DNA of 21,898 nt from Collodictyon triciliatum (Eukaryota > CRuMs). Made by a program: the position numbers and the translations under genes. This document shows positions 1 through 10,493 of the stretch, one piece after another; position 1 is the stretch's first letter; each line of letters opens with the position of its first letter. The stretch lies in assembly GCA_043381765.1 (NCBI GenBank), contig JBHJMP010001165.1, forward strand, positions 1 to 21,898, read 5' to 3'. The notes below the pieces were generated by a model that saw nothing but the letters and a program-made list of their open reading frames with translations, searched no databases and had not been told where the DNA came from.

Positions 1-108
1 TTTTTTTGGTTTTAATTTTTTTTTTTTTTTTTTTTTATTTTTTCTTTTTTTTTTTTTTGGTTACCTGTTTTTATTTTGCTTCAATATGGAAATGTTTTTC
101 TATCGCAG

Positions 109-3100
109 GATACACAGCGTTGGAAATCGTCTAAGTGACTTTAATGTGATCCCACCCACCCGCCAAGAAACGGACCGCATCACGCAGAAGCTCGAAGAGG
201 CGATACATACCGGGCAATTTAATGTCTTTCTTTTCTTCTTTTATGAAACTATCATATTTCTCCTCCCTTTCCCCCTCTCCAACAAAAATTATTAGCGTTA
301 ACTCGTTGGATATTCAACTTTTTTTTTTTTTTTTTTTTTTTTTGTCAAACACCCATAGTTTCATACGCCTGTAGAGAATGTGGAGAGAGAGATTACGTAA
401 GTTTGTTAATGTACATAATGCATTTCTTGAAGTATACCAATTATATTCCTTCGATACCATCTTTAAGCTTTCCTTAAAGGTTTTCTTTTTTCTTTTTTTT
501 TCATTCGCCATGTATACTAAATTATGGGCAAATGAACCGGAATAAATGTAAAGACCAAGAACCTTTCTGGTGGATGTGTTTCCTCATCTAAAAGAATGCA
601 CCCAAGCCATGGTTGAGGTATTAATCACTATTTCAACATTTACTTCAACTAGAATACAAAGTGTTTTAACTTTTCATCGAAAATAAATGCATTCATGTGT
701 CTCCATATTCCTTCATATTAGGACGAGTTTACTAAATGCTTCGTTTCCACTCCGGTTCCAAGGTGGAATTGGAATATTTATCTGTATCCGCTCTGGCTTC
801 TGGGGGTCATTTTTCGATTTGGCATTCTGTTTCCGATAAGGTATGGTAATTGCCCCAAACATGTCATTCAAATATTTATTCTGCTTTCAATACTTTGTCT
901 TAGTTTAGTATCCATTTAAACGAATATTTCCACGGCCTTAGTGTTAGTTTATATGATTCCATAATGTAATTTGTAGCGTATATATTCTTTCTTTATTCTT
1001 GTTTCAAGAACATTTTAATTCAAATTGATTTATTTTAGAGCCCTTGTGCTATTGATTGGCGCCTTGTTTTTTACAATCGGGTTTACTTCAATATCTTTCG
1101 TCAAGAACGAGGCGAAGAAACGAGAATATCAAGTACTTATTAAAAATATGGTATCTTCATATGTCCCATAAATCTAACCTGAAAATTCAGAGACTACTGA
1201 TATCCTTTCTGTGTGGTGTTTTTGTGGCATCTTGGAACGGTGTCATTCGATTTCATGGGAGTTTACCTGACCGCAGGCAATATTCTACATATCTACCACC
1301 CGTTTATCACTTCTGTAAATTCTAAATAAACATTCTTACACCAGAGGGGATGTAATTTGTGTGGCCAATCACACATCCATGATTGATATTATCATATTGC
1401 AACAAAGTAAATGTTACTCTCTTGTTGGTCAGAAGCACACTGGTTGGGTCGGTAAGGCAGCAATCATTTCAACTAAACCGATGGCATTATGCCACTGCTC
1501 TTTGTTCTTTTTCTTCCGACTTATACCTGACAGGAGCTTCATGTTTCTAATTTTCGTATTCGTTTGGAATTGAATGTTCTTTATCACAATTTTCTCTCTG
1601 GAGTTAATATATTTGTGCTCTCAAAGGTTTTATGCAAAACTATGTACTGTCTTGCCTGGACTGTATCTGGTTTGAACGCTCCGAGGAGAAAGATCGCGCT
1701 GCTGTTGCCAGAAGGTTTGTCAATATGTCACCTTGTTATAGTGAATTCTTGTGTGTAATGTCCCATTGATAGCGGTTGATTTTATTCAATAATCTTGTTG
1801 CATCTTCGACAAAATTGTGATTTTGTACTTTCTTACAATATATTTCTCTTTCAAAAAAAAAAGATTAAGGGAACACTTAAGCCACCCTGATTCCAACCCT
1901 ATTCTGCTTTTCCCTGAAGGTAAAATTTGTGCATCAAAGTATGATTAAGTTACGTCCAGAAAACGCCATGTTAAAAATCGATATTATAATAACCGCAGGT
2001 ACATGCGTCAATAATGAGTACACAGTAATGTTTAAAAAGGGTGTAAGTATTAATAATTTTTTTTTCGCCAATAGAAATCGTGGTTTTCATCTCTTTCTGT
2101 ATCTTTTCTTATTGAACTGCTCCCATTTTGACTAGGCTTTTGAACTTGGTGGCACTGTTTGTCCTATCGCCATTAAATACGAGTAAGTTTCATGCTCAGG
2201 ATGTATTTCTGTGTCTGCAATCTAGAAACCACTAAACCCTTTTCTTCCTTTTTTTTTAAAATCAGTAAAAGCTGGGCCGATGGATTCTGGAACTCAAGAG
2301 CAGAATCTTTTCAGTACCACTTGTTCCGACTGATGACTGTATAACCATTTATCGAAATTTCTTTGTTGCCTGTTGTTTGTTCTTGTTCTTGTTATGCATT
2401 CTGACAACAAGAATACTACCAATATTACTTCATGAATCGCTAGATTTGATCTTTTCTTTATGTATTAATTTTTGTCCCTTCTTTTTCCTTTTCCTTTTCC
2501 TTTTCCCAGTCCTGGGCTCTTGTTTGTGATGTGTACTACCTTCAACCGACAACTTGTGGTCCAAATGAATCTCACGTTGACTTTGCTAATCGTGTTAAGG
2601 TAAAGCGTTTGGTGCTCTTGTCCCTTCTTTTCCTTTTTTTTTACATACTTTTTTTACATACACCTCTCTTGTCTTTTTTTCCTTTTACTTTATATACAAT
2701 TGATGCCCTTATTCATTCACTTTTGCTTCCATCAGGCGGAAATCAGTGAGGCAGCCGGAATCAAGAATACTCAATGGGATGGATATCTCAAGTCAGTCAT
2801 GAATTCGAAAAAAATCATCATCTTATTGGGCGCTGCAGTTACACGGCGCAGCTTTGTTGTGTCACGCAACCCACATTCCTTATTTTACGTTTATTAGATA
2901 CCTCCGACCGAGTGCGAAGATGGTCGAGGCCAGGCAAAAGGTGAGATTTGCCCCGCCATTATACGTGGATATGTCGATTTCAAAACCCGATCATATTTTT
3001 CCATGATATAGTTTCTCGTCACCAATACCGCTCTTTATTTTTACACAGGAATACGCTGAATACGCAAAATCTGTCTACCTGCACCAACCGACGATGATAT

Positions 3101-3201
3101 CTGCCCAGGACATCGACGACATTGATGGAGATCGAAAGCTGCGCCATCGCCCTCTGCGACCCATCCGCGAGGCTTCCGACGAGCAAACAGCGAGCAAATA
3201 A
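109..3201 (+). CDS. Glycerol-3-phosphate acyltransferase, GPAT3/4 (AGPAT6/LPLAT) type, 5'-partial, 14 exons in window
   Basis: This encodes an ER-membrane acyltransferase that moves an acyl chain from acyl-CoA to glycerol-3-phosphate (or a lysophospholipid) at the start of glycerolipid and triacylglycerol synthesis. Exons: 109-223, 722-840, 1039-1150, 1191-1276, 1345-1451, 1627-1714, 1864-1919, 1999-2042, 2136-2182, 2266-2338, 2510-2599, 2736-2791, 2898-2940, 3049-3201; all phases agree and give about 395 residues. Visible are hydrophobic segments (YLYPLWLLGVIFRFGILFP; ALVLLIGALFFTIGFTSIS), the catalytic HX4D box in VANHTSMIDIII, then WFERSEEKDR, the substrate motif LFPEGTCVNN split by an intron after FPE, and FWNSRAESFQYHLFRLMTSW. 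Order and spacing follow human GPAT4 as remembered. The N-terminus lies upstream of the window: the first exon opens at a cgcag acceptor in mid-codon. The C-terminal tail is charged and ends in TAA. Family assignment is firm; the substrate (GPAT versus LPAAT) is inferred. Confidence 0.93.
1151..1344 (+). other. Two very small introns of the GPAT gene, one with a GC donor
   Basis: The intron at 1151-1190 is only 40 nt (gtatct...ttcag) and joins KNM to RLLISF in frame. The next intron, 1277-1344, is 68 nt and has no usable GT donor. The exon ends CGCAG and is followed by GCAAT, and the acceptor is accag. Using this GC donor makes the AGA codon that joins PDR to GDVICVANHTS, just before the catalytic box. 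GT alternatives nearby either create a TAG or shorten the conserved linker. Confidence 0.65.
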
Positions 3202-3237
3202 CGCGACACACACAAAAGATCACAGGACACTGAAAAG

Positions 3238-3243
3238 AATAAA
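3238..3243 (+). terminator. Candidate poly(A) signal AATAAA of the GPAT gene
   Basis: AATAAA starts 37 nt after the GPAT stop codon and sits in an A-rich stretch (AATAAAAATAAAATAAAA). The next gene begins at 3487, so the transcript must end within this 285-nt spacer. Confidence 0.6.
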
Positions 3244-3486
3244 AATAAAATAAAACAGAATAATTTCCAAGATAGGTAGTATTCGGTATATAAGGTTGAA
3301 TGGAGATACAGGATTATTTTCTTTCAACAAGGGTGCACCACGCCACCTTTCCTTTTCTTTTCGTTCCTGATCATCTACACAACTCTTGAGAACAATCAGA
3401 TCTACGAGAACTGGATCAACGCAAAGAAAAGGAAGGAGCAAACTCACAGCCAGTCGCACACAGAGTGTCCAAGAACCCAGACTTGT

Positions 3487-4526
3487 ATGGACGATTCGGA
3501 CGAAGAAAACGCACCCGGCCGCACCCGGCGCGCAGAGCCCAACCCTTTCAGTTTCTTTTCGCAGTACTCGAAAGCCAAGCCTTCTGCCGCCACTCCGACA
3601 ACTGCATCCACTCCAACAAACACAACCAGCGCGCCCACCGATCCTCTCCAAAGCCCACCTGCTGAGCGATCAGCATTCAATCCGCAAAGCGCGGCCAAAT
3701 CTGAAACCTTTCTCCCCGTCCCCACCGTCTCTTCAAACGCCCCAACAAAGAAACCGTCCGCCACCCCGAATCCATTCTCGCCTCCGACTCTGCAAACGGC
3801 GTCGTCTCCTGCTTCGAGTGTGTCTTCCGTACCCTTTTCTGCCTCTTTGCCAACAACCACTGCTTTCCCAACGGCTCAGAGTATTCCGTCTTCCTCGACT
3901 CCTGTGTCAATGCCGCCACAAAATCCGCAGAAGGCTGCTCCACTAAAGAAAAAGGTTGACCCGCTCGACGACCTTTTCTCTGCGCCTCTGCCAGAAATCA
4001 GGCCTAGTGTGTCGTCGTCTGCTTCTGTCCCGGCCCCACCTCCTTCTACCAAGCCGACCGCCCCAAATATTGCAGAGTATCAGACCCAGATTGATGACTT
4101 GACTGAGAAGTGGGTGGCTGCCGAGAAGCGGGCCATACAGGCAGAGAAGGCTATCCAGCATATGAAGCAGAAAGAAAAAGAGGAGAACATAAAGATCGAG
4201 CAAACTATTGAAGCAGTGAGCGGTTTCTTTCATGACTATTGTTTTTTTATCTTTCGGTATTCTCTACTTTTCTTTCATATATTCAATTATGTTGCAAATA
4301 GTGAATTGTGGCACTGTGATGCAGGTGGAGGCTAATCTACTGGGAATGAAAACCCGCGCAGAAAAAGCAGAGGCAAAGGTTATCGAATTAACACAGTTGA
4401 TCGAATCAATAAAATCCTCATCTAGTAGGGTATCTTCTGCGGAATATGCATCTGCTCTCAGAAGAGCCGAAGTGGCGGAAGCAAGGTTTCTTTTCTCATC
4501 TTTTATTTAATAATAATAATAATAAT

Positions 4527-4612
<86 letters not shown>

Positions 4613-4943
4613 AAAAAAAAAAAAAAAAAAAACCTTTCGATTGAAACCTGCTATTTGGATAACAGTTCTTGATAGAAAAAAAATGATGGTCAGATAGGTA
4701 ATATACAGCGCTTCCAATTTAATAATCGTTTCTCAATATTGTTATCGCTGTTCATCAAGGGCTCTGAATGCCGAGCAGACTTTATTTCGCTCGATTGAGA
4801 ACCGCAAGGGCGCTTCTGCCCGAATCATGGAGATTTCGAACCACGCAAAGAGCCAATTGGACCTGCTCAGAACAGGAATCCCCGCCTTGGTTGAAGTGGC
4901 TAATTTATTGCAGATGACTGAGAGAGTGTACGAAAATCCGTAG
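3487..4943 (+). CDS. Pro/Ser/Thr-rich protein with NPF motifs and a C-terminal coiled coil, 357 aa
   Basis: Family not recognised. Exons are 3487-4215, 4325-4485 and 4760-4943, with phases 0 and 2 agreeing, ending in TAG. Residues 1-190 are disordered: an acidic start (MDDSDEENAPG), then Ala/Pro/Ser/Thr-rich sequence with two NPF tripeptides (PNPFSFF, PNPFSPP) and an acidic-hydrophobic motif DPLDDLFSAPLPE. From about 195 to 340 the protein is Glu/Lys/Ala-rich with heptad character (EKWVAAEKRAIQAEK, KTRAEKAEAKVIELTQLI, ALRRAEVAEARALNAEQ), a long coiled coil. NPF motifs are known ligands of EH domains and DLF-like motifs of clathrin adaptors, so a role in endocytic or endosomal traffic is a reasonable inference, not a demonstration. 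The second intron carries a large AAT/AAC microsatellite. The ATG is the first in its frame after the GPAT poly(A) site. Confidence 0.82.
4508..4632 (+). repeat. Compound microsatellite (AAT)n-(AAC)n-(A)n in an intron
   Basis: About 20 nt of AAT repeats run directly into about 83 nt of perfect AAC repeats and then an A-run of about 22 nt. It lies in the intron 4486-4759 of the coiled-coil gene. Conceptual poly-Asn or poly-Leu reading through it is an artefact: removing the intron restores an exact frame. Confidence 0.95.
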
Positions 4944-4983
4944 CAGTCTTGTGCTTAACTTGTCTAGGGATAGATAGGAAGGG

Positions 4984-4989
4984 AATAAA
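4984..4989 (+). terminator. Candidate poly(A) signal AATAAA of the coiled-coil gene
   Basis: AATAAA lies 41 nt after the stop codon and 51 nt before the ATG of the next gene on the same strand, so the 3' end of one transcript and the promoter/leader of the next share a 96-nt spacer. Confidence 0.55.
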
Positions 4990-5039
4990 AGTGAACATGA
5001 ACATCAAAAGAGACGAATGATAGCAAAAGACAGAACGAC

Positions 5040-7616
5040 ATGAACATATCACATCATTTCCACAAAAGGATATCGTTTGTCAAATCTGGAATGGCGTTGA
5101 AACAAACTGTTTGTGAGAAACCTGGACATTCTCAATGTTTTGTTTGCGTCTCGATGAAACATTCAGCTTTGCTGGAAATCAGGCAGGCGCCGAAGAGAAC
5201 GCCTTCAAGGTCTAAAAGCCTCAATACCAGAATGCTCATCTACTGCGAAGTACACGGAGGACCGACTGAACGGGGTCTGCGCATCGGGAAGCAACTTTCG
5301 GCCGAGATCCACGCTTTCTACGACCACTTCTTGAAGGAGACGTTTCAAACAGAGCGCGAGTCGGAGTTGGAGGAACGGCTGCTCGAGTCTGCGGTTTTGC
5401 ATTCGAGCTTGATTCGTTCCTTTGTTTCAGAGGCTGCACAAGAGCTTGATGCGATATCTGTTTCAGCTAGGTGTGCTTTTTTTATTTGTTTATTTCATTT
5501 CGGGCGTATCCTCTTGGTTTAACTCTACCATATGTGTATTTTTTTTTATCATTTCTTTTGTTATATCTAACCTTATCCTTACTTATAATGTCCGTCTTTC
5601 CTTTATTTATTATTTTTTATTATTTATTATTATTTATTATTATTTATTATTATTTATTATTTATTATTTATTATTTATTATTTATTTATTTATTATTTAT
5701 TTATTTATTATTTATTTATTATTTATTTATTATTTATTTATTATTTATTTATTATTTATTTATTATTTATTATTTGAATGTTTGTTTGTTTGTTTGTTTG
5801 TTTATTTGTTTATTTGTTTATTTGTTTATTTGTTTATTTGTTTATTCGTGTTTATTTATTCGTGTTTATTTCAATCACCTGGAGCTTTTCTCCTGTTGGT
5901 TTCGGAGAATTATATGTATGGATTCTCACAGCACATTCATATTTCGTTATTTGCCCTGTGAATGCAAAGAATATCCTATGACCGTCTTTTACTCATGAAC
6001 ATGTTCCATGAAATGGGTTCAAATGCAATTTATCATTCGCTACCATCTGATGTGAGTATCCCTACTTTGATTTTTTTTTTATAGAAAAATAAGAGGAAAT
6101 AATCAAATGTATGTTTACAATATGTTGAAATATGCATCCTCGTAATAAATGCACCGTAGGATTCGATCGACTCGAGAAATATCCCCTTTTTCAAAAATAA
6201 TCAAGTACTTGAAATCAATATACATCATCAGATCCAAATACTCTTTAATATGTATCATATACCATTCTAATATTTAAGTTAACTCGATACCACTATAAAT
6301 AACTATGGTCACATACAGTGTGCTCAACTTGCTATTAATAGATTCAAGATATTATTTTCCAAAAGTCTCATGAGACCGGATTCTACTCAAACGAAGAAAT
6401 CCCTACGGATGGAGCACGAGGGTTCGAAGTAATAATGGGCGAGACTTTCCATCTACCAAGCACTAATGGAACCCTTGTGCTCTACAAGTATAACAAGTTT
6501 GAGAATCTTCCAGCCTTGTTTTTCATTGCACCAGCGGGCATCGTTGGTGGATGTGGAATGAACAATCGGCATTCTGTCGTGTGGTTTCCTAAACCCATAG
6601 CCTTTTCTGACGCAGCACACAAGCTTCGAAAGAAACCGATTTCCAACTTGGTTGCTGCATCACACTTCCACTCACCTTTGGAGGTGATAGGCTTCAAAAC
6701 AGAGATTCTCTCTGTCTCCGGGGCTCTTCTTTCACGCTGGCTACTTCAACAGACGGTGGCTGATTTGTCCTCTATCGAGGAGCAGCTCAAGCAGATCCGG
6801 TCCGTTGCGCATCACTCTTTCTTTCTGGGCTCGGTACAGGGCGATCTGACGCTGTTGGAAAACACCCATGGGTCTTCTGGCTGGGTGTTTCACAGAGTCT
6901 CAGAGACACCTGTGTCATTTCATCCTCTCGCTTCAATTCAATCAAAATATGTTTCCTCCGTACCAGCATCATCACGCAGGCATCACAGCGTCTCCAGTGC
7001 TCACACGAACATGCATCGAGACTTTGTTCAGAGAGCACCCCTGACAGCTGGCTCAAACAAAAGTACCTGCTGATTCGTATATCTTGAAAGGGGAAGAAAG
7101 CGATAGAAACTTCATAGTGGATGAATTTATTTTATTTTTCACTAGTTATTATGGATTATGCATTCGATATGCCTTATCTACACTTTATCAATTTCTATGA
7201 CAACCAACAAACAAACAATTTATTTTATTTTTCATCGCAAAGGCGTCCATTCCAATCCGAATGTAAACGCAGTCTCCATAAACTCGGCGGGACTGTCTTC
7301 GCACCCACCAGAAACACTGACATCCCTCGAATTGGTCCGCGAAAGCTTTGTTGAGGTTGCCCACTTGCTGGACGAGACCAAGGCGCGTACTACTCTCGCT
7401 GCAGAAACTCTTCGGTGCATTCGCGAGGCAGAATCCACAGACGCAGCCATCCAAGATTTGAAAGAACTTGTCCAGATTCTATCACAAAGTACAAACCCTG
7501 AGCAAGCAGAGGATTCCACGGCAGAATCTGTCATGGCGGTCATCTTCCTGCCATCCAAGGCCAGCGCTATAATCGGGACATCATACCAGGACAACTACGA
7601 TTTGGTGCAGCTGTAA
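5040..7616 (+). CDS. Unrecognised protein, about 527 aa, four exons
   Basis: I do not recognise a family. Exons are 5040-5470, 5970-6051, 6366-7062 and 7243-7616 (TAA). The joins are phase-consistent: SVSA-R-ISYDRLLLMN, SLPSD-SHETGFYSN and GSNK-S-VHSNPNVNAV. The first exon carries a basic N-terminus and then CEVHGGPTERGLRIGKQL and a charged helical stretch (HFLKETFQTERESELEERLL). The third exon has a compact, probably folded region (GETFHLPSTNGTLVLYKYNK, LPALFFIAPAGIVGGCG, SVVWFPKPIAFSDAAHKL, KTEILSVSGALLSRWL). The last exon is helical and acidic and ends YQDNYDLVQL. No signal peptide or clear membrane span is seen. The ATG at 5040 is the first in frame after a TGA near 4997; internal ATGs (5091, 5154, 5232) are possible. 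Expression with the preceding gene cannot be judged. Coding status is well supported by frame preservation over four exons; function is unknown. Confidence 0.78.
5601..5871 (+). repeat. TTATT/TTATTTA repeat followed by TTTG/TTTGTTTA repeat, in an intron
   Basis: Inside the first intron (5471-5969) of the unknown gene, about 175 nt of TTA/TTTA-type repeats are followed by about 90 nt of TTTG and TTTGTTTA repeats, ending with two TTTATTCG variants. The strand-asymmetric block (almost no C and, in the first part, no G) explains the Phe/Ile/Leu/Tyr-rich open frames here, which are not genes. Confidence 0.95.
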
Positions 7617-7898
7617 GCGTCTCTGGGATTCTTCTGGGTACTTGGGCCCTACTCGCCAGATTCTTGCTTGCTTTTGCTTCTCTCATTCCCTACGACTCTT
7701 GACTCTGAACCCAAGGCTCCTGCCTCGTACATAAATGACATAGTTTCGTAAAGAAAAGAAGCAGTGTGTTGAGTTGTTTAATACCAACCCAGACATTACA
7801 AAATGCATCATGTCTTCAGCCAACCAGAATTGAAAGTGTTAGTAGACAATTTCAGTCAGATTTATTTTTAAACATTATGATTATCCTTGATAAATAAT

Positions 7899-7904
7899 AA
7901 TAAA
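7899..7904 (+). terminator. Candidate poly(A) signal of the unknown gene
   Basis: AATAAA in an AT-rich run, 283 nt after the stop codon. It is the first exact hexamer noticed on the + strand after 7616; earlier variant signals cannot be excluded. Confidence 0.35.
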
Positions 7905-7963
7905 TATATTCATACGTTTGTGTCTGGTGAGTGATTGAACAAGAGAATTGAACCGATTTCACA

Positions 7964-7969
7964 TTTATT
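7964..7969 (-). terminator. Candidate poly(A) signal of the FYR-domain gene
   Basis: TTTATT on + (AATAAA on -) lies about 233 nt beyond the FYR stop codon, in the convergent spacer. Confidence 0.4.
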
Positions 7970-8201
7970 AATGAACAATTCTGTTCATATACTATGAATG
8001 GAGAATGGAAAAGGGACTTCGGCCGGCTGCGTTCCATAAAGAATGTGTCTGGAGCTATGACAGGTTATTGCGACGAAAAAGACAGCAATTATCAACAGAA
8101 TATATTCTGTACATGCTTTCATCCACTCTTGATTGAGGCCGACGCTGACTGCCTTCTATAGAAGACTTGTTACATGGCTGAGAGCGAAGGGAGTCTGCGC
8201 G

Positions 8202-10493
8202 CTACTTGTTTGGATTATCAGCTGTGCTGACTTTCTTTCGCTCGAATGCAAAGTAATCCCTGTCTATCTGCAGTCTGTCGTACCTTGTCTGGCGCCACTT
8301 CTGCTTCTGTCTAGTAAGCCATGGTTGAACGTGCTTTCTAGGCACATGGAAAAAGTAGAAATCAGGTACGTTATCTTGTATTGTGTGCACGAAAGATCTC
8401 TGGTTGATGTAGATGCTGTGGAGGTCGCGGATGATGCGGTCATAGATGAGATTAAGGCCGAAGCTGTCATTCACATATCCGTCACAAATCATGGCTTTGA
8501 CTTCACTTCGGTTCTATTGGACGGAATTCGTTAAATACGCATGGATATCGCTCTTTGATATGGTTTTTTTCTTGCAGTATATAATATCCTGTACTATTTC
8601 GGTGCCATGTCAAAAAGGTTTTTTTTTTTGTTATTTTTTTTTATTTTTTTTTTTTTGTTATTGACGGATTCTTACAAGAGTCATCAATTCTTTGATTAAT
8701 TTATCCCATACGTCCTCCGGGCTGACATCAGAAGAAAACGCCTTGCCGTTCGCAACTAGCTCACACAAACGGAAAAGGGGCCTCTCTCCACTTGAAAGGA
8801 TTTCGCAAGACTATGAATGAGTCATAATTGAAGAGCGTTAGTTTAATTAATAGTATGTGGGACATGAAGCCTAAGTCATCGATGGGTGAGAGATGAGTTT
8901 TTGTTGTGAATGACATGTGGCCACAATCTATGAAAATGTTACATATTCGCTCAAAAGCTGCGGATGCGATACGCTTTGAAATAGCCGAATGCTTTTGAAG
9001 TTTTTGGGGTATATATGCTTTGGTGTGACGAAATTCTCCTTCAATATAATTTCTCCATATTCCACGATAGCGAGGGTCGGTGTCCATAGTACGTAATCTG
9101 CCTTTCGCACTAGTATTCTCGTAGCATCTGTGACAATATATGTGCTCTCTCCTTTCTTCAAAACGGTGCCTTTTGCGGGTTGAATATCCAACAGTGCATT
9201 ATTTGCGCGTGGCTTCGTTTGGATTCTTTGCCTTGATGTGGCTCTTTCTTTTTCTCTTTCTTTCGATGTAGAATTTTCATTTATATTCGACTCTAATATC
9301 GTAATATTTTGTTTGTTAGGTTGAATTGATATATGGGGATATTCGTTCTGTGGTGGAATCGTTGTGTGTGGCTGTGGTGTGTTTGTTGTTTGTAGAGATT
9401 TTTGTGAAGAATCTGACGAGTCTGACGACAGTTCAATACACCCTGAGAGCGGTTTATCCCGGGATGACTCATCTGCATTCACCAAGTAATAAGTAAAAAT
9501 GAGGTATGTACATAATACTTGGGAGGGGCTATCGAAGGCGGATCAATTAAATATAACATAAAAATGCAAAGAGGTAAAGAGGGGGAAAAAAAAACCTAAC
9601 GCAGGCGATTTTGATGCAAATTGTGGATGAGGCTGTCTATTATAATTATCGTTTTTTGAAGCGAGTGATGTGGCAGTCATGGTCTCTGAATTTTGTCTGG
9701 CACCGCTAATTTTTTCTGGAGAAGCCATCTCTGATTTTGTTGAGGCTATTACATTGAATGTTATAGGTTGTGTGTTTCTCTTCTCGTTTGTTTTCTCACG
9801 CTTTGAATTTGGGAGGTATATATCATTCAGTATTCTTTTCGGCCTGGCTGTTGTTTCGTAATTTTCATCCAAGAAAGCTTTTGCTCTGACCTTATCATCG
9901 GTGGCAGCGTCTTTGTGTTCTACAGACTTTGATGGAGATTGCAATAGCGTTTTACTATAAGCGGGAAGGTCGGGCACAGCATTCTCAGCCTTGTCCACTT
10001 TAGACTCAGAGCACACAGAGATAGACCCAACATGTTGCAAATGCTTCACTGCTGCGTTTGCGCTTGATGGTGACCGACTTGAACCAACACATCTCTGAGA
10101 ATCGGTATCATCGGATGATTCTGATGAGGAGACAAAATCTGCCCGTCTTTTTCTCTCAGAGAAATGATGGTGGTAATTCAGTTGTTGGGTCATTGAGAGC
10201 GGAGGGATGTGTGGGGAGATGCCCGCGCTGCAAAATGGCGAGAGTATCGGGAACTGCATTCGTGCGTCGGAGACTTCGGCGTGGGATATGAAAGGTAATG
10301 GAGCGACCTGTGTGATGGATGGAAGCACCAAGTACGGGGCGCTGGACATGGGCGGATGTGCTGCAAGTCCGCTCATTCCATAGCAGAGATTCGGACTCGG
10401 TTCCATGACGGCAGGCCGGGCGGCTTCATTGGTCCCTGTGCGGATGGGTGAGGGCGGCAGTGAGTCTGGCAGATTCTGCCCTGGAAAAGACAT
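8202..10493 (-). CDS. FYRN/FYRC-domain nuclear protein (chromatin-associated type), about 624 aa, four exons
   Basis: Exons on the - strand are 10493-9596, 9472-8943, 8810-8676 and 8513-8202 (TAG). The joins SPAL-D-ESSRDK, LLSEY-SCEIL and KELMTL-NRSEVK are all in phase. Residues 1-430 are low-complexity, rich in Ser/Pro/Asn with basic clusters (SERKRRADF, NSKREKTNEKR). FYRN is about residues 436-490: VEYGEIILKENF, then KHIYPKNFKSIRLFQSVSHP, then the YSCEIL..G.RPLFRL ending. FYRC follows to about 560: ANGKAFSSDVSPEDVWDKLI, then after an intron DGYVNDSFGLNLIYDRIIRD, which fits the FYRC 'G..FGL....V..LI..L' signature. FYR domains occur in MLL/KMT2 and JmjC histone enzymes and in TBRG1. No SET, JmjC or PHD sequence is visible, so a TBRG1-like stand-alone FYR protein is the closest description. 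Chromatin function is inferred. Confidence 0.86.
8617..8656. repeat. Poly(T) block inside a FYR-gene intron
   Basis: Nearly continuous T (A on the sense strand) in the intron 8514-8675. It follows the gtaaga donor in the sense direction, so it is not the pyrimidine tract of the acceptor. Confidence 0.8.

Larger units (their letters stand above)
7617..8201. other. Convergent intergenic region between the unknown gene (+) and the FYR gene (-)
   Basis: No coding frame is supported. The region holds the 3'-UTRs of two convergent genes. A + strand AATAAA lies at 7899-7904 and a - strand AATAAA (TTTATT on +) at 7964-7969, so the two transcripts probably end within about 60 nt of each other or overlap slightly. 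Confidence 0.6.

Noticed and set aside
3220-3946. Several long ORFs on both strands (143, 138, 186 codons)
   Set aside because: They overlap the Pro/Ser-rich first exon of the NPF/coiled-coil gene, whose + frame continues into two more in-phase exons.
4446-4717. Poly-Asn and poly-Leu ORFs
   Set aside because: Translations of the AAT/AAC microsatellite inside an intron.
5422-5998. Phe/Ile/Leu/Tyr-rich 'membrane protein' ORFs
   Set aside because: Translations of TTTA/TTTG simple repeats in an intron.
8133-8534. 133-codon + strand ORF
   Set aside because: It is antisense to the last FYR exon, whose - strand frame carries the FYRC signature and joins in phase to the previous exon.
9073-9140. 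Short intron in the FYR gene to switch into the 8761-9087 frame
   Set aside because: The uninterrupted frame gives the FYRN signature (HIYPKNFKSIRLFQSVSHP); the other frame gives nothing recognisable.
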